Positions 1 through 6,807 of a stretch of 14,994 nucleotides of DNA are shown here, in pieces. Under the pieces are notes generated by a model. The model was not told the origin of the DNA, did no database searches, and saw nothing but the letters and a program-made list of their open reading frames with translations. The position numbers were made by a program, and so were the translations under genes. The DNA comes from an archaeon UBA168 (GTDB lineage Archaea > Thermoproteota > Thermoprotei_A > Marsarchaeales > UBA168): contig DAYW01000010.1 of assembly GCA_002507085.1 (NCBI GenBank), positions 87,344-102,337 on the forward strand, written 5' to 3'. The number at the start of each line of letters is the position of its first letter. Position 1 is the stretch's first letter.

Positions 1-709
1 CGTAGCCCACGTATCCCAATGCCAAGGCGGGGTCAGCCGTACGGTTCATGCTCACCCTTACGAACACCCTCACGTAGTGATCAGCGTAAAACGACAGAAG
101 GGGCTCAATGAAAAGGCCCTGCACCCGTGCCCTCCTGAAGGCGTAAGATATGAGCACCCTCACCGCTACCTCGTGGCAGAACTCTGACCTGAAGGTCAGA
201 GAGCCGTACTTTTCAAGCGCAGCCTGCGGATACCTTCCGCAAAGGGTTGCCAGATCTGTGGCGGTAAACCCCAATATGCCTCCCTTCCTAACTGCGGCCA
301 GCGCTGCATCGATGTAAGGAGCAGGAGATCCGAAGGGATCAAGGTCCACGAGGTCATACCTGTGGTTGGGGGAGCTGTTGGCCGTTAGGAAAACCCTGGC
401 ATCAGAAGATTGAACCATTATGTTTTCGCTCACCCCGTTTTCGCGGGCTGACTCCAAAAGAAGAGATAACGATGAGGGTGAAAGGTCGTTGGCGTCCACC
501 TTTGCGCCGATCATCGCGTACCTTATGGCCCTCGCTCCGACGCCGGTCATCGCGTCAGCGACTCTAGGTCCGTGGAGCAGCGAGACCACAGCCAGCGATA
601 TGTCGCGATTCAGAGAGGCAAAGGGATTGTAAAAGGGTAAAGAGCTCCTCTTAACCTCAGCGACATCAGGCACGAGAAGACGCGCCTCACCTTCCCTTAC
701 CCATTTCAC
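1..709 (-). CDS. trm1: tRNA (guanine(26)-N2)-dimethyltransferase Trm1, C-terminus cut by window edge
   Basis: Trm1 uses S-adenosylmethionine to make N2,N2-dimethylguanosine at G26 of tRNAs. I read the frame from the reverse strand; about 236 residues are present and the rest lies beyond base 1 (archaeal Trm1 is usually near 380). Visible family marks are an N-terminal FYNP (residues 26-29), the SAM-binding loop DAMTGVGARAIRYA (52-65), an acidic SSDAR after the next strand (101-105), and the signature DLDPFGSPAPYID (122-134). The start is GTG at 709, which overlaps the rnhB stop codon by four bases (GTGA), so translation is probably coupled. An ATG at 704 is in another frame and hits a stop after five codons. 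It is the last gene of the nop5-flpA-rnhB-trm1 operon. The family assignment is firm; only the 3' end is unknown. Confidence 0.95.
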   Translation of the reverse strand, partial: MKWVREGEARLLVPDVAEVKRSSLPFYNPFASLNRDISLAVVSLLHGPRVADAMTGVGARAIRYAMIGAKVDANDLSPSSLSLLLESARENGVSENIMVQSSDARVFLTANSSPNHRYDLVDLDPFGSPAPYIDAALAAVRKGGILGFTATDLATLCGRYPQAALEKYGSLTFRSEFCHEVAVRVLISYAFRRARVQGLFIEPLLSFYADHYVRVFVRVSMNRTADPALALGYVGY

Positions 710-1305
710 CGGAAAGCCGGCGTGTTGAGCTTCCAACTCTTCCTCACGAAGCTAGGGTTCATACCAACCCGCGATAAAAATTCGATGGTTTTACGGTCTG
801 AAGGATATCCCGACCCCGAGAAAAGTACCGCGCTGACAGCGTTATCCCTTATAACCTTGGCCACTATGGAAGCAGCGGAAACAAAGGGGCATGAAGAGTC
901 GGCATCATGGGTCGCACGCACTGCTATCCCACCCGCGTATTCCGAAACCCTGCGCGCGAACTTGGTCTCTGAGCCCAGCGCGTCCACAACCGCTTCGTTC
1001 GGCTTAAGCGTGGTTATGAGCTCAGCCATCAGCAGCGCCTCGAGCTCGTTCAGGTTTCCTCCCGTAGCCTTCACGTGAGAGTCTATAACGCCGGGCGGCA
1101 CAACAAACGCCTCTACCAGCGTGAGGGAGGCTATCTTGACGGCAAGCTCGACCCTTTTCTTGGGGCTCAGCTTTTTCGAGTCCTTAACCCCCATCTTTAG
1201 CAGCCCTTCGCGAACTCCTTCATCGCCCGCGACTGCAGCTATCACCATGGGCCCTATGACTGGGCCCCTACCGGCCTCGTCCACGCCAGCCACGACCCGG
1301 CTCAT
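706..1305 (-). CDS. rnhB: Ribonuclease HII
   Basis: RNase HII cuts the RNA strand of RNA/DNA hybrids and starts removal of single ribonucleotides from DNA. The 199-residue product matches the family in length. It carries the VDEAGRGPVIGP active-site motif near the N-terminus, KDSKKLSP about 35 residues on, a central VDAL aspartate, and a DADSSCPFVSAASIVAKVIRD-like block holding the fourth acidic residue. I chose ATG 1305 because it overlaps the flpA stop codon as ATGA and follows a purine-rich GGAAAGGAAG; a GTG at 1317 would add four residues. Its own stop overlaps the trm1 GTG. It sits in an operon of RNA-modification genes, where its DNA-repair role looks like a passenger. Confidence 0.95.
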   Translation of the reverse strand: MSRVVAGVDEAGRGPVIGPMVIAAVAGDEGVREGLLKMGVKDSKKLSPKKRVELAVKIASLTLVEAFVVPPGVIDSHVKATGGNLNELEALLMAELITTLKPNEAVVDALGSETKFARRVSEYAGGIAVRATHDADSSCPFVSAASIVAKVIRDNAVSAVLFSGSGYPSDRKTIEFLSRVGMNPSFVRKSWKLNTPAFR

Positions 1306-2021
1306 CTTCCTTTCCACTCGGCATATATCATCATGTGGTCTTTTTCGAACGGCTCCAGCTCCCTTTGATCGAGTATCTCAAACCCTCCCCTCTTCAAGAC
1401 CTCCCTTTCCTTTGCGAAAACCCTCCTCGGATCAGCTACCACATCGATGCTCCTGGCCTTTATGGCGATCATGCCCTTTCCACCCTCCTTGAGGAAGTAC
1501 CTCGCGTTGTTGACGAACAGCTCGGCCTGATTTGGCTGGGCAACGTCACAATAAAGGTAGTCGACTTGGAGGACCCTTCCCATGTAGCTTTCGGGACGTC
1601 TCGCGTCCGCTAATATTGGGACGATGTTCTTCTTTTTGGAAGCCACGCCTAAAAGCTCGCTCATGGCTACGCGAGATATCTCGATCGCGTATATTATGCC
1701 AGATAAACCCACAACGTCTGAGACGTGGCTTACCGTGGTTCCCTGCGCGGCGCCGAGGTAAAGTACGCTGCTTCCAGGGCGTATGAAATCGCCCCTAAAC
1801 CCCTTAACTATGAAAGCCGCGAGCTTGCTGCGATAGGGGATCCATATCCTGTACTCCTCGCCGTTTACCCTGACCAAGGGCTCACCGTAAACGCTGTAAC
1901 CCCTAACCAAGTTCTTAGTGGCGAGCTCCTTTCTGGTCCTCCCTCCCTCCTCCAGCGAGATGAAGTACACCCCTGGCATCTCAGGGATCTCGGCCGCGGA
2001 AAGGCCTCTCAACTCTATCAT
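1302..2021 (-). CDS. flpA: Fibrillarin-like rRNA/tRNA 2'-O-methyltransferase
   Basis: Fibrillarin is the catalytic subunit of the archaeal box C/D sRNP and moves a methyl group from SAM to the ribose 2'-OH of rRNA or tRNA sites chosen by the guide RNA. The 239-residue product has the normal archaeal size. It shows the SAM-binding loop YLGAAQGTT (88-96), the acidic E114 after the second strand (YAIEIS), D139 in ADAR, the catalytic-type CDVAQPNQ (158-165) and K188 in IAIKARS, which together form the family's K-D-K-E style active site. ATG 2021 lies three bases after the nop5 stop, so the two partner subunits are made together. This nop5-flpA pairing is a conserved archaeal arrangement. Confidence 0.97.
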   Translation of the reverse strand: MIELRGLSAAEIPEMPGVYFISLEEGGRTRKELATKNLVRGYSVYGEPLVRVNGEEYRIWIPYRSKLAAFIVKGFRGDFIRPGSSVLYLGAAQGTTVSHVSDVVGLSGIIYAIEISRVAMSELLGVASKKKNIVPILADARRPESYMGRVLQVDYLYCDVAQPNQAELFVNNARYFLKEGGKGMIAIKARSIDVVADPRRVFAKEREVLKRGGFEILDQRELEPFEKDHMMIYAEWKGR

Positions 2022-2024
2022 GGG

Positions 2025-3188
2025 TCACTTTCGGCGCTTTTTCCCCTTATCGCGCTTCTTTCCGAAAGGCCTTGTTTCCCTTCTCGGACGAGGTGGAGTG
2101 GACAGTATCTGCTTCACCTTGGCTTCAAGGTCTGACTTTATGGCTGGGTCGACCCTTCCCCCTCCGAAAACGTCAATCCTGGCCGCGATTGCTATCTTGC
2201 TGGCCACTGCCCTCGCAAGCCTTCCCCTGAGCCACTTGGGGGCCGAGTGAACCGCCGGATATTGAAATATGACTCCGTGCTTCGGGGGTCTTGCGCCTGT
2301 CTTCATGGCGCGGAAAAGGGCCTTCTCGGCGCCCAGCACCTGGATGGTGCTGGATGGCATCCTCGCAAGCCTGTCCAGCCCTCCAGCTAGGGATATCAGC
2401 CTAGCGCCGAGGGCAGCGCCGACTAGCTCAGTCAGGTTGGGAGCTGCCTCCTTCATGGCCCTTTCCACGTAATCGTCTAACTCTCCCCTTACGTCGTAAA
2501 GCTGAAGAAGGCCCTGCGCCAGCTCGCGCAAGGGCTTCCACGCCTCTTCGTCCCACTGCGCTCCCATTGATGATCCTGCGGCCTTGACTATGGACTTTGC
2601 GGGCTTTATGCCGGAGAGCGATTGCTCGTCAAGGTATGGTCTAATGCCAGCCAGCACCACCTTTAGGTAAGCCCTCTGATCGGGAACTATGGAGTTAAGC
2701 TCGGGAAAGTGAACGCCGTACCACTCTCTGGCGCGCGTGCTCAGGACGTTAAGGGTCTCGTCTAGGTCGTCAATCGCCCTTATGCCCTCGGCCGCCAAAA
2801 GGTCCTTTCTCGATGACTCCTGCCTTATGACGCTCCTGCTTTGCTTGGTGGAGAACGCGGTCAGCGCCTCCCTGTACTTATCCACGGGAAGGCCAAGCGC
2901 CGTCGAAACGACCTGCTCGGAAAGCACGTTGCGAAACTCCTCTGGCGACGCTATTCTGGCCTTGTAACCCTTGAGCGCGCCTAAAACGTCTTCTGAAAAC
3001 ACAACCAGCTCTTCCCCTGCGGCCACCGCGGACAGGGCCTGGCCAAGGACCTCGGGGACCTCGCCGCGAGAGAGGGAACTGAACACCGCGTCCGCCTCCT
3101 CCTCGGTCAGCGGCCTTGCGTACCTCTTCTCCATGTCGCCTCCAAAGACCAATATGCCCGCAGGGGTAACCACCAAATAAGAGGGCAT
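2025..3188 (-). CDS. nop5: Nop5/Nop56-like C/D sRNP core protein
   Basis: Nop5 is the scaffold of the box C/D sRNP: it binds fibrillarin through its N-terminal domain, dimerises through a coiled coil, and binds the L7Ae-RNA complex through the Nop domain. The 387-residue product has an N-terminal domain (about 1-120), a coiled-coil region starting around REWYGVHFPEL (155-163), and a Nop signature at about 249-311 that includes APNLTELVGAALGARLIS, GAEKALFRA and HGVIFQYP. The C-terminal tail (about 364-387) is highly basic, as is usual for Nop5. ATG 3188 is the first gene start of the operon. A TTTTAAGA element lies about 24 bases upstream, which suggests a leaderless mRNA. Confidence 0.97.
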   Translation of the reverse strand: MPSYLVVTPAGILVFGGDMEKRYARPLTEEEADAVFSSLSRGEVPEVLGQALSAVAAGEELVVFSEDVLGALKGYKARIASPEEFRNVLSEQVVSTALGLPVDKYREALTAFSTKQSRSVIRQESSRKDLLAAEGIRAIDDLDETLNVLSTRAREWYGVHFPELNSIVPDQRAYLKVVLAGIRPYLDEQSLSGIKPAKSIVKAAGSSMGAQWDEEAWKPLRELAQGLLQLYDVRGELDDYVERAMKEAAPNLTELVGAALGARLISLAGGLDRLARMPSSTIQVLGAEKALFRAMKTGARPPKHGVIFQYPAVHSAPKWLRGRLARAVASKIAIAARIDVFGGGRVDPAIKSDLEAKVKQILSTPPRPRRETRPFGKKRDKGKKRRK

Positions 3189-3207
3189 ACATTAACCCCA
3201 GCCCTCT

Positions 3208-3216
3208 CTTAAAAGC
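3208..3216 (-). promoter_or_regulatory. TATA-like promoter of the nop5-flpA-rnhB-trm1 operon
   Basis: On the minus strand the sequence CTTTTAAGA is centred about 24 bases before the nop5 ATG. That is the usual distance between an archaeal TATA box and the start of a leaderless transcript. No Shine-Dalgarno sequence is present before the ATG. The call is by spacing and composition only. Confidence 0.5.
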
Positions 3217-3309
3217 TTTAGAACGGGCGTTCAACAGCTCACCCAACTCTTCGCGCCCGCTGCCCTATGACATCCTTGGCGCTCAATTCAGACCGCGAAA
3301 AACTCCAGA

Positions 3310-3384
3310 AGCCTCGAGCGGGCTTCGAACCCGCGACCCCCTGCTTACGAGGCAGGTGCTCTGACCGGGCTGAGCTATCGAGGC
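3310..3384 (-). tRNA. tRNA-Thr, anticodon CGU
   Basis: The minus strand folds into a complete tRNA. The acceptor stem GCCTCGA pairs with TCGAGGC, the D stem is GCTC/GAGC, the anticodon stem CCTGC/GCAGG carries the loop CTCGTAA, and the T arm is GCGGG-TTCGAAC-CCGCT with its stem ending CCCGC. The anticodon CGT reads the threonine codon ACG. The discriminator base is U, common in archaeal tRNA-Thr. There is no intron and CCA is not encoded. A run of five T (3298-3302 on the plus strand as A) follows the gene and could end transcription. It lies upstream of nop5 on the same strand and divergent from thiL. Confidence 0.96.
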
Positions 3385-3389
3385 AAATT

Positions 3390-3411
3390 CATAATAAGGG
3401 TGCGCTTAAAG
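3390..3411. promoter_or_regulatory. Shared divergent promoter region of tRNA-Thr and thiL
   Basis: Only 35 bases separate the tRNA 5' end from the thiL start. On the plus strand CATAATAAG (3390-3398) lies about 26 bases before TTG 3420. The element GCGCTTAAAG (3402-3411) reads CTTTAAGCGC on the other strand, about 22 bases before the tRNA, and fits as its TATA box. So the two genes probably use interleaved TATA elements in one short region. Assignment of each box to one direction is inference. Confidence 0.45.
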
Positions 3412-3419
3412 ATTACGAC

Positions 3420-4388
3420 TTGAAAATCGGGGAGGTAGGGGAGAGGAAGCTCATCGAAAGCTTCATGAAGTTCGTTGACATGCCCAGCGGCGTCTTCCCT
3501 CCTTTCGATGACACGGTGGCCTTTAGGGCCGGAAACGAGCTGCTCTCGTTCAAGATAGACACATTCGTGTTCAGCACGGACAGGCCGCAAGGCCTTGAGC
3601 CCTATGACGTGGGATGGAAGGCGATCACCGCAGTGGCATCTGACATGGCTGCCAAGGCCGCCTCTCCTTACCTTTTCCAGTGCTCCCTTTCGCTGCCGCC
3701 AGACACCGATGAGGTTGATGCAATACAAATTGAGAGAGGCATGAGCGAGGCCGCCAAGGCCTATGGCGGAGCCCTTGTCGGTGGAGACACAGGAGAGGCC
3801 AAAGACGGCGTCATAGCGGTGACTGGAATAGGGGTTCACGTTAACGGCGCCTTCGTTCCGAGGAAAAACAGGTTAGCCTTGGGAGATCTCGTGGCCATCA
3901 CCGGGTCCTTCGGCTACGTTGCCCTTGGCCTTGCCGCCATGATGGGAAAGATCAAGCTCAGCGAACCAATTCTGTCAAGGTCCATTCAGGCCTTCAAGCA
4001 TCCCATCGCCAGGATTGAGAGCGGTTTGGCGCTCGTAGGGCTTGGCGCGAAGGCCTCAATGGACAGCAGCGACGGCCTCGCGCTGACCCTTCACGAGCTG
4101 GCTTCCTTGAACTCCGCGGATGTGGAGATCACCGAGACGCCAGCCGATGACCCCCTTATGACCTTCTTTAAAGGTAACGGGATTGACCCCCTGCCCTTCG
4201 TGTTTTACGGCGGAGAAGAGTACGAGCTCGTGGCAGTGTTTCCCGAGCACGTTTCCAGAGAGGCCCTGAGGGAGCTCGGTTTTAAGGTTATAGGTAGGGT
4301 GAAAACGCCGGGAAGCGGAAAGATAACGTACGAGGGAAATGAGCTCAAAGGGGAGGGCTACGAACACTTTAAGGCGGAAGACCCCTGA
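3420..4388 (+). CDS. thiL: Thiamine-monophosphate kinase ThiL
   Basis: ThiL phosphorylates thiamine monophosphate with ATP to give thiamine diphosphate, the last step of cofactor synthesis, in the cytoplasm. The 322-residue product has the expected length and family marks: PPFDDTVAF (27-35) with the paired Asp residues for metal binding, GWKAITAVASDMAAKAASP (65-83), GGDTGE (121-126), DSSDGLALTL (215-224) and GGEEYELVAVF (264-274). I chose TTG 3420 because it yields the typical N-terminus MKIGEVGERKLIE. The open frame extends upstream to 3267 but would then read across the tRNA-Thr gene, which is not credible. No Shine-Dalgarno sequence precedes TTG 3420; with the upstream TATA-like box this suggests a leaderless mRNA. 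Confidence 0.95.
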   Translation: MKIGEVGERKLIESFMKFVDMPSGVFPPFDDTVAFRAGNELLSFKIDTFVFSTDRPQGLEPYDVGWKAITAVASDMAAKAASPYLFQCSLSLPPDTDEVDAIQIERGMSEAAKAYGGALVGGDTGEAKDGVIAVTGIGVHVNGAFVPRKNRLALGDLVAITGSFGYVALGLAAMMGKIKLSEPILSRSIQAFKHPIARIESGLALVGLGAKASMDSSDGLALTLHELASLNSADVEITETPADDPLMTFFKGNGIDPLPFVFYGGEEYELVAVFPEHVSREALRELGFKVIGRVKTPGSGKITYEGNELKGEGYEHFKAEDP

Positions 4389-4465
4389 CGCCATGCAGGA
4401 CGCGCGCCATTACTCAAGTGCCATCTTGCCACCTGTAATAAAATTAATCCCCTCAATTCATCACA

Positions 4466-4474
4466 ACGCTTAAA
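4466..4474 (+). promoter_or_regulatory. TATA-like promoter of the ferredoxin gene
   Basis: ACGCTTAAA is centred about 26 bases upstream of the GTG start at 4497. It has the same core, CGCTTAAA, as elements before the carbonic anhydrase gene and near cdvB and thiL. The spacing predicts transcription starting at or next to the GTG, that is, a leaderless mRNA. Confidence 0.55.
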
Positions 4475-4496
4475 GCCCTCGATCTCAAGCTTCTCG

Positions 4497-4823
4497 GTGA
4501 AATTGCCACCAGACGTAGTATATGATTACTCCAAGTGCACTGGAAACGGTCAATGCGTTCAGGTTTGCCCCGTCCAGATACTTGAGCTCACCGCGGACAA
4601 GAGGTGGTGCAAGGCAATCGATGGATATGTGGACAACAAAGAGGCAGCTGAGGCGTTCCACTCTCAGGTAGAGGGAAAGAAGGACGCCGTCCCCATAAAG
4701 ATACACAATGCCATGTCCGCCTGTCTGGGCTGCGCCGCATGCGTAGCTGCATGCCCAGAGGGAGCGATAAACATCATTCCTGAGTTCGCAGAAGGACAAA
4801 GCGCGGTAGAAAAAATTCAATAA
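4497..4823 (+). CDS. Ferredoxin, probably 7Fe ([3Fe-4S][4Fe-4S])
   Basis: A 108-residue soluble electron carrier. The first cluster motif is C14-TGNGQ-C20-VQV-C24-P, in which the middle cysteine of a normal CxxCxxC is replaced by Asn17. The second is C76-LG-C79-AA-C82-VAA-C86-P. This is the pattern of archaeal 7Fe ferredoxins, where the first site holds a [3Fe-4S] cluster (Sulfolobus uses Asp at the middle position). One additional cysteine (C38) lies in the unusually long linker between motifs. The N-terminal zinc-binding extension of Sulfolobus zinc ferredoxins is absent. GTG 4497 is the start that fits the promoter. It is monocistronic, between thiL and a convergent transporter gene, so its redox partner cannot be told from context. 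Confidence 0.92.
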   Translation: MKLPPDVVYDYSKCTGNGQCVQVCPVQILELTADKRWCKAIDGYVDNKEAAEAFHSQVEGKKDAVPIKIHNAMSACLGCAACVAACPEGAINIIPEFAEGQSAVEKIQ

Positions 4824-4861
4824 AAACTTCCCCACATCCGGCAAATCGTAAAGCGTTTTTT
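4809..4861. terminator. A/T-run terminator region between convergent genes
   Basis: After the ferredoxin stop there is a T6 run at 4856-4861 on the plus strand. For the opposing transporter transcript, the minus strand has two T runs (A runs at 4809-4814 and 4822-4826 on the plus strand, the former just inside the ferredoxin 3' end). Archaeal transcription commonly stops at such T tracts, so this looks like a bidirectional stop. There is no strong hairpin. Confidence 0.4.
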
Positions 4862-4892
4862 GCCCTCTGGGTTTGTTGCTTTGCGTTTTGAC

Positions 4893-6044
4893 TTAAATCG
4901 CTATAAGGCCAAGCAGCACGATGCCCGCTATGACAACGGCGTAAAGGGGTCCAAATATCTTAACGGCAAGAGGCGTTCTGCCCTTTTTTTCAATTATCAG
5001 ATAGCTCAAAAGGAGAAGCGGCAAAACGAGCCCCACAGATGAGATGAGCCCAGACGTGTACGCTGCCTCCTCAAATGCCAAAGAACGCCAATTCACCATA
5101 AAACCGAGCAGGAAAGTCCCTCCAAAGACCAAAGCCAGCGTGCCCGGCAGGAACTCATCCTTTGAGGGAAGAGGCCTCCCCGTTAAGAAGGACAGGGAGG
5201 AAAGCCAGGGCTTGAGGGCGACCGCAAACGAGGCCATGCATGAAGAGAAGAGCGCTACTGGGAACGCGATGTACGCTAGACGACCCATCACGGGCACGAG
5301 CGATGATGATATCCCAGCCAAATCGGCAGGGGAATTGCCGCTGAATGATATGGCGAACGTTATGGCCAAAGATAGAGATATTATCAATCCTATGACATCG
5401 CCTGCGCCAATCCCGAGGAAGTTGCCCTTCTCCTCGTAGCCGCTCTCCTCGGCGAAGAAAAGGGCGTCAGGCGCCACCGTTGCCCCAATCAGCGCGGCCA
5501 CGTCACGTCCGTCAAACCTAGCTCCAAATCCCATTATCCCTCCAGCTACCGCCCGCGCTGCCGAACCGTGCATCACGTAAAGCGCTGCTGCAGCAGGAAA
5601 CGCGAGCATTGGAAGCGAGCCAGCCAATATGACGGCGGTCCACCGATTTCCTGCCACGCTCGGCGCCAAGAAAAGTATGGCCAATGAAACGGGTATGAAA
5701 ACCGGCCAGCGCGCCTGAAAAAGCATTGACAGGGCCAAAGAGGCAGCAGTGACCTCAACCACCATCGCAGAAACGTTGCTGGCCATAAGCGACAGAGCGG
5801 AGACGGCCGCAGGAACATCGCCAAACCGCCTTCTTATCACCTCAAGAAAGGTCGCGTGATCCTCGCTTCCAATGACGGAGGCAGCGTACTCTATGAAGGG
5901 CCATAGGATGAAGGGCAGAAGCACCGCCCAGAGCAGCGACTCCCCCTTTGCTCCAAATATATACGCGTAAGTCCCTATCATGGACGCCTCGACTGACGAA
6001 AGCCCCTCTATGAGGCCCGGCGCCGCTTCCCGCAACCGGCTCAA
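4893..6044 (-). CDS. NRAMP (SLC11)-like metal transporter with altered metal site
   Basis: A 383-residue integral membrane protein with about ten to eleven hydrophobic segments and the NRAMP layout. The first helix reads APGLIEG...ASMIGTY (8-26), matching the family's PGL-x-G...DPxxIGTY block. The TM6 region reads LIGATVAPDALFF (185-197), matching GATVxPxxLFF. NRAMP proteins move divalent metals into the cell, usually with protons. Here the DPGN metal-binding motif becomes E19-A-S-M22, and the TM6 methionine that selects Mn/Fe is Ala191 with Asp193 nearby, so substrate is uncertain (see findings). The start is TTG 6044, which overlaps the stop of the upstream gene as TTGA; this implies coupled translation and possibly a joint function. 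Family membership is good, function is not proven. Confidence 0.8.
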   Translation of the reverse strand: MSRLREAAPGLIEGLSSVEASMIGTYAYIFGAKGESLLWAVLLPFILWPFIEYAASVIGSEDHATFLEVIRRRFGDVPAAVSALSLMASNVSAMVVEVTAASLALSMLFQARWPVFIPVSLAILFLAPSVAGNRWTAVILAGSLPMLAFPAAAALYVMHGSAARAVAGGIMGFGARFDGRDVAALIGATVAPDALFFAEESGYEEKGNFLGIGAGDVIGLIISLSLAITFAISFSGNSPADLAGISSSLVPVMGRLAYIAFPVALFSSCMASFAVALKPWLSSLSFLTGRPLPSKDEFLPGTLALVFGGTFLLGFMVNWRSLAFEEAAYTSGLISSVGLVLPLLLLSYLIIEKKGRTPLAVKIFGPLYAVVIAGIVLLGLIAI

Positions 6045-6523
6045 GAGCGATCCCTCGTGGCCTTAGCTCTTATTATGAAGCTGGGGCTTCCATCGTCCAT
6101 AGTGGCAACCACGCCTCCTTCCAAAACGGTGCTGAGCTGGGAGCTCTCGGATCCCACGCCGTGCTCCAAGGTGACGCCCTCTGGCAGGTCATCTGCCTGA
6201 GGGATGCTGGCACTCATCGTAACGTAATTGCCCTGCGCCGACACCGTGAACATGGCCACTCCTTCCCCCTTTGCCTCCCTCTCTCCCCTGATCTCCTTTT
6301 TCAGCTCTCCAAGCTCCTCAATTATGCTTTCCTTGGAAAGCTGAACGACCTTTCCCTGAGCTGGCTCGACGCTTTCTGCGCCGTCGATCTTGGCCACGGG
6401 CATCTTGCTCTTCTTGTGGACCTCCATGAAGTAGATTATTATGGGCACCACACCTGCGGCAACGTATAGACCGGATATGACATAAGGCGACAGGCCAGCC
6501 AAGACCAGGAATTCTCCAGCCAT
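6041..6523 (-). CDS. Membrane-anchored protein of unknown function
   Basis: I do not recognise this 160-residue protein. It has one N-terminal hydrophobic helix (about residues 5-33) followed by HKKSK, so the N-terminus is probably outside or in the membrane and the remainder on the cytoplasmic side by the positive-inside rule. Residues 64-86 (ESIIEELGELKKEIRGEREA) are charged and could form a coiled coil. Residues 88-155 look beta-rich (alternating FTVSAQGNYVTMSAS, VVATMDDGSPSFIIRAK). ATG 6523 is the start; an AATAAT-like element lies about 28 bases upstream. Its stop overlaps the TTG start of the NRAMP-like gene, so it may be an accessory or regulatory subunit of that transporter. That link is inference from gene order only. 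Confidence 0.75.
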   Translation of the reverse strand: MAGEFLVLAGLSPYVISGLYVAAGVVPIIIYFMEVHKKSKMPVAKIDGAESVEPAQGKVVQLSKESIIEELGELKKEIRGEREAKGEGVAMFTVSAQGNYVTMSASIPQADDLPEGVTLEHGVGSESSQLSTVLEGGVVATMDDGSPSFIIRAKATRDRS

Positions 6524-6807
6524 TTCACGCTTAAGCCGCTAAGGGGGATTATTTGATATCCCCGAAAATAAATAGAGCCCCCAAAGCCGACGCTCAACTG
6601 CAAAGCCCTGCATCGGAAGCCGAGGATTTTCCGGGAAAAAATCGGCCAAAAGTGATGATGAGATGATTGCTACCCTAACTCCCACGCAAGGCCAACGCTC
6701 ACTCCCATTGAGGGATGCCGGCTTTTCAATCTCGTAAATCGATCCCATGCACATCATGAAAAAGCGATAAACTTTTCTCACTCGCTTATACTAGGCCCCA
6801 GCGTAAA
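6524..6807. other. Divergent intergenic region, no convincing gene
   Basis: This 284-base stretch separates the minus-strand membrane protein gene from the plus-strand dys-like gene. It holds a hairpin candidate GCCGA (6619-6623) / TCGGC (6642-6646) with an inner TTTT/AAAA pairing. A CGCTTAAG element (6527-6534) resembles the promoter core seen elsewhere here, but it is only a few bases from the ATG at 6523 and points better into the region on the plus strand. TATA-like candidates for the right-hand gene are GATAAACTT (about 6767-6775) and CTTATA (6785-6790). A minus-strand frame at 6539-6781 has no recognisable domain. Confidence 0.5.

Noticed and set aside
3267..3419. N-terminal extension of ThiL to an upstream ATG
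   Set aside because: It reads across the tRNA-Thr gene; the conserved ThiL N-terminus begins at TTG 3420.
6652..6720. Box C-like GTGATGA suggesting a box C/D sRNA
   Set aside because: No CTGA box D or D' follows at a suitable distance on that strand.
6539..6781. 80-residue minus-strand frame between the membrane protein and the dys-like gene
   Set aside because: No domain, no ribosome-binding site or clear promoter, and it fills a divergent intergenic region.
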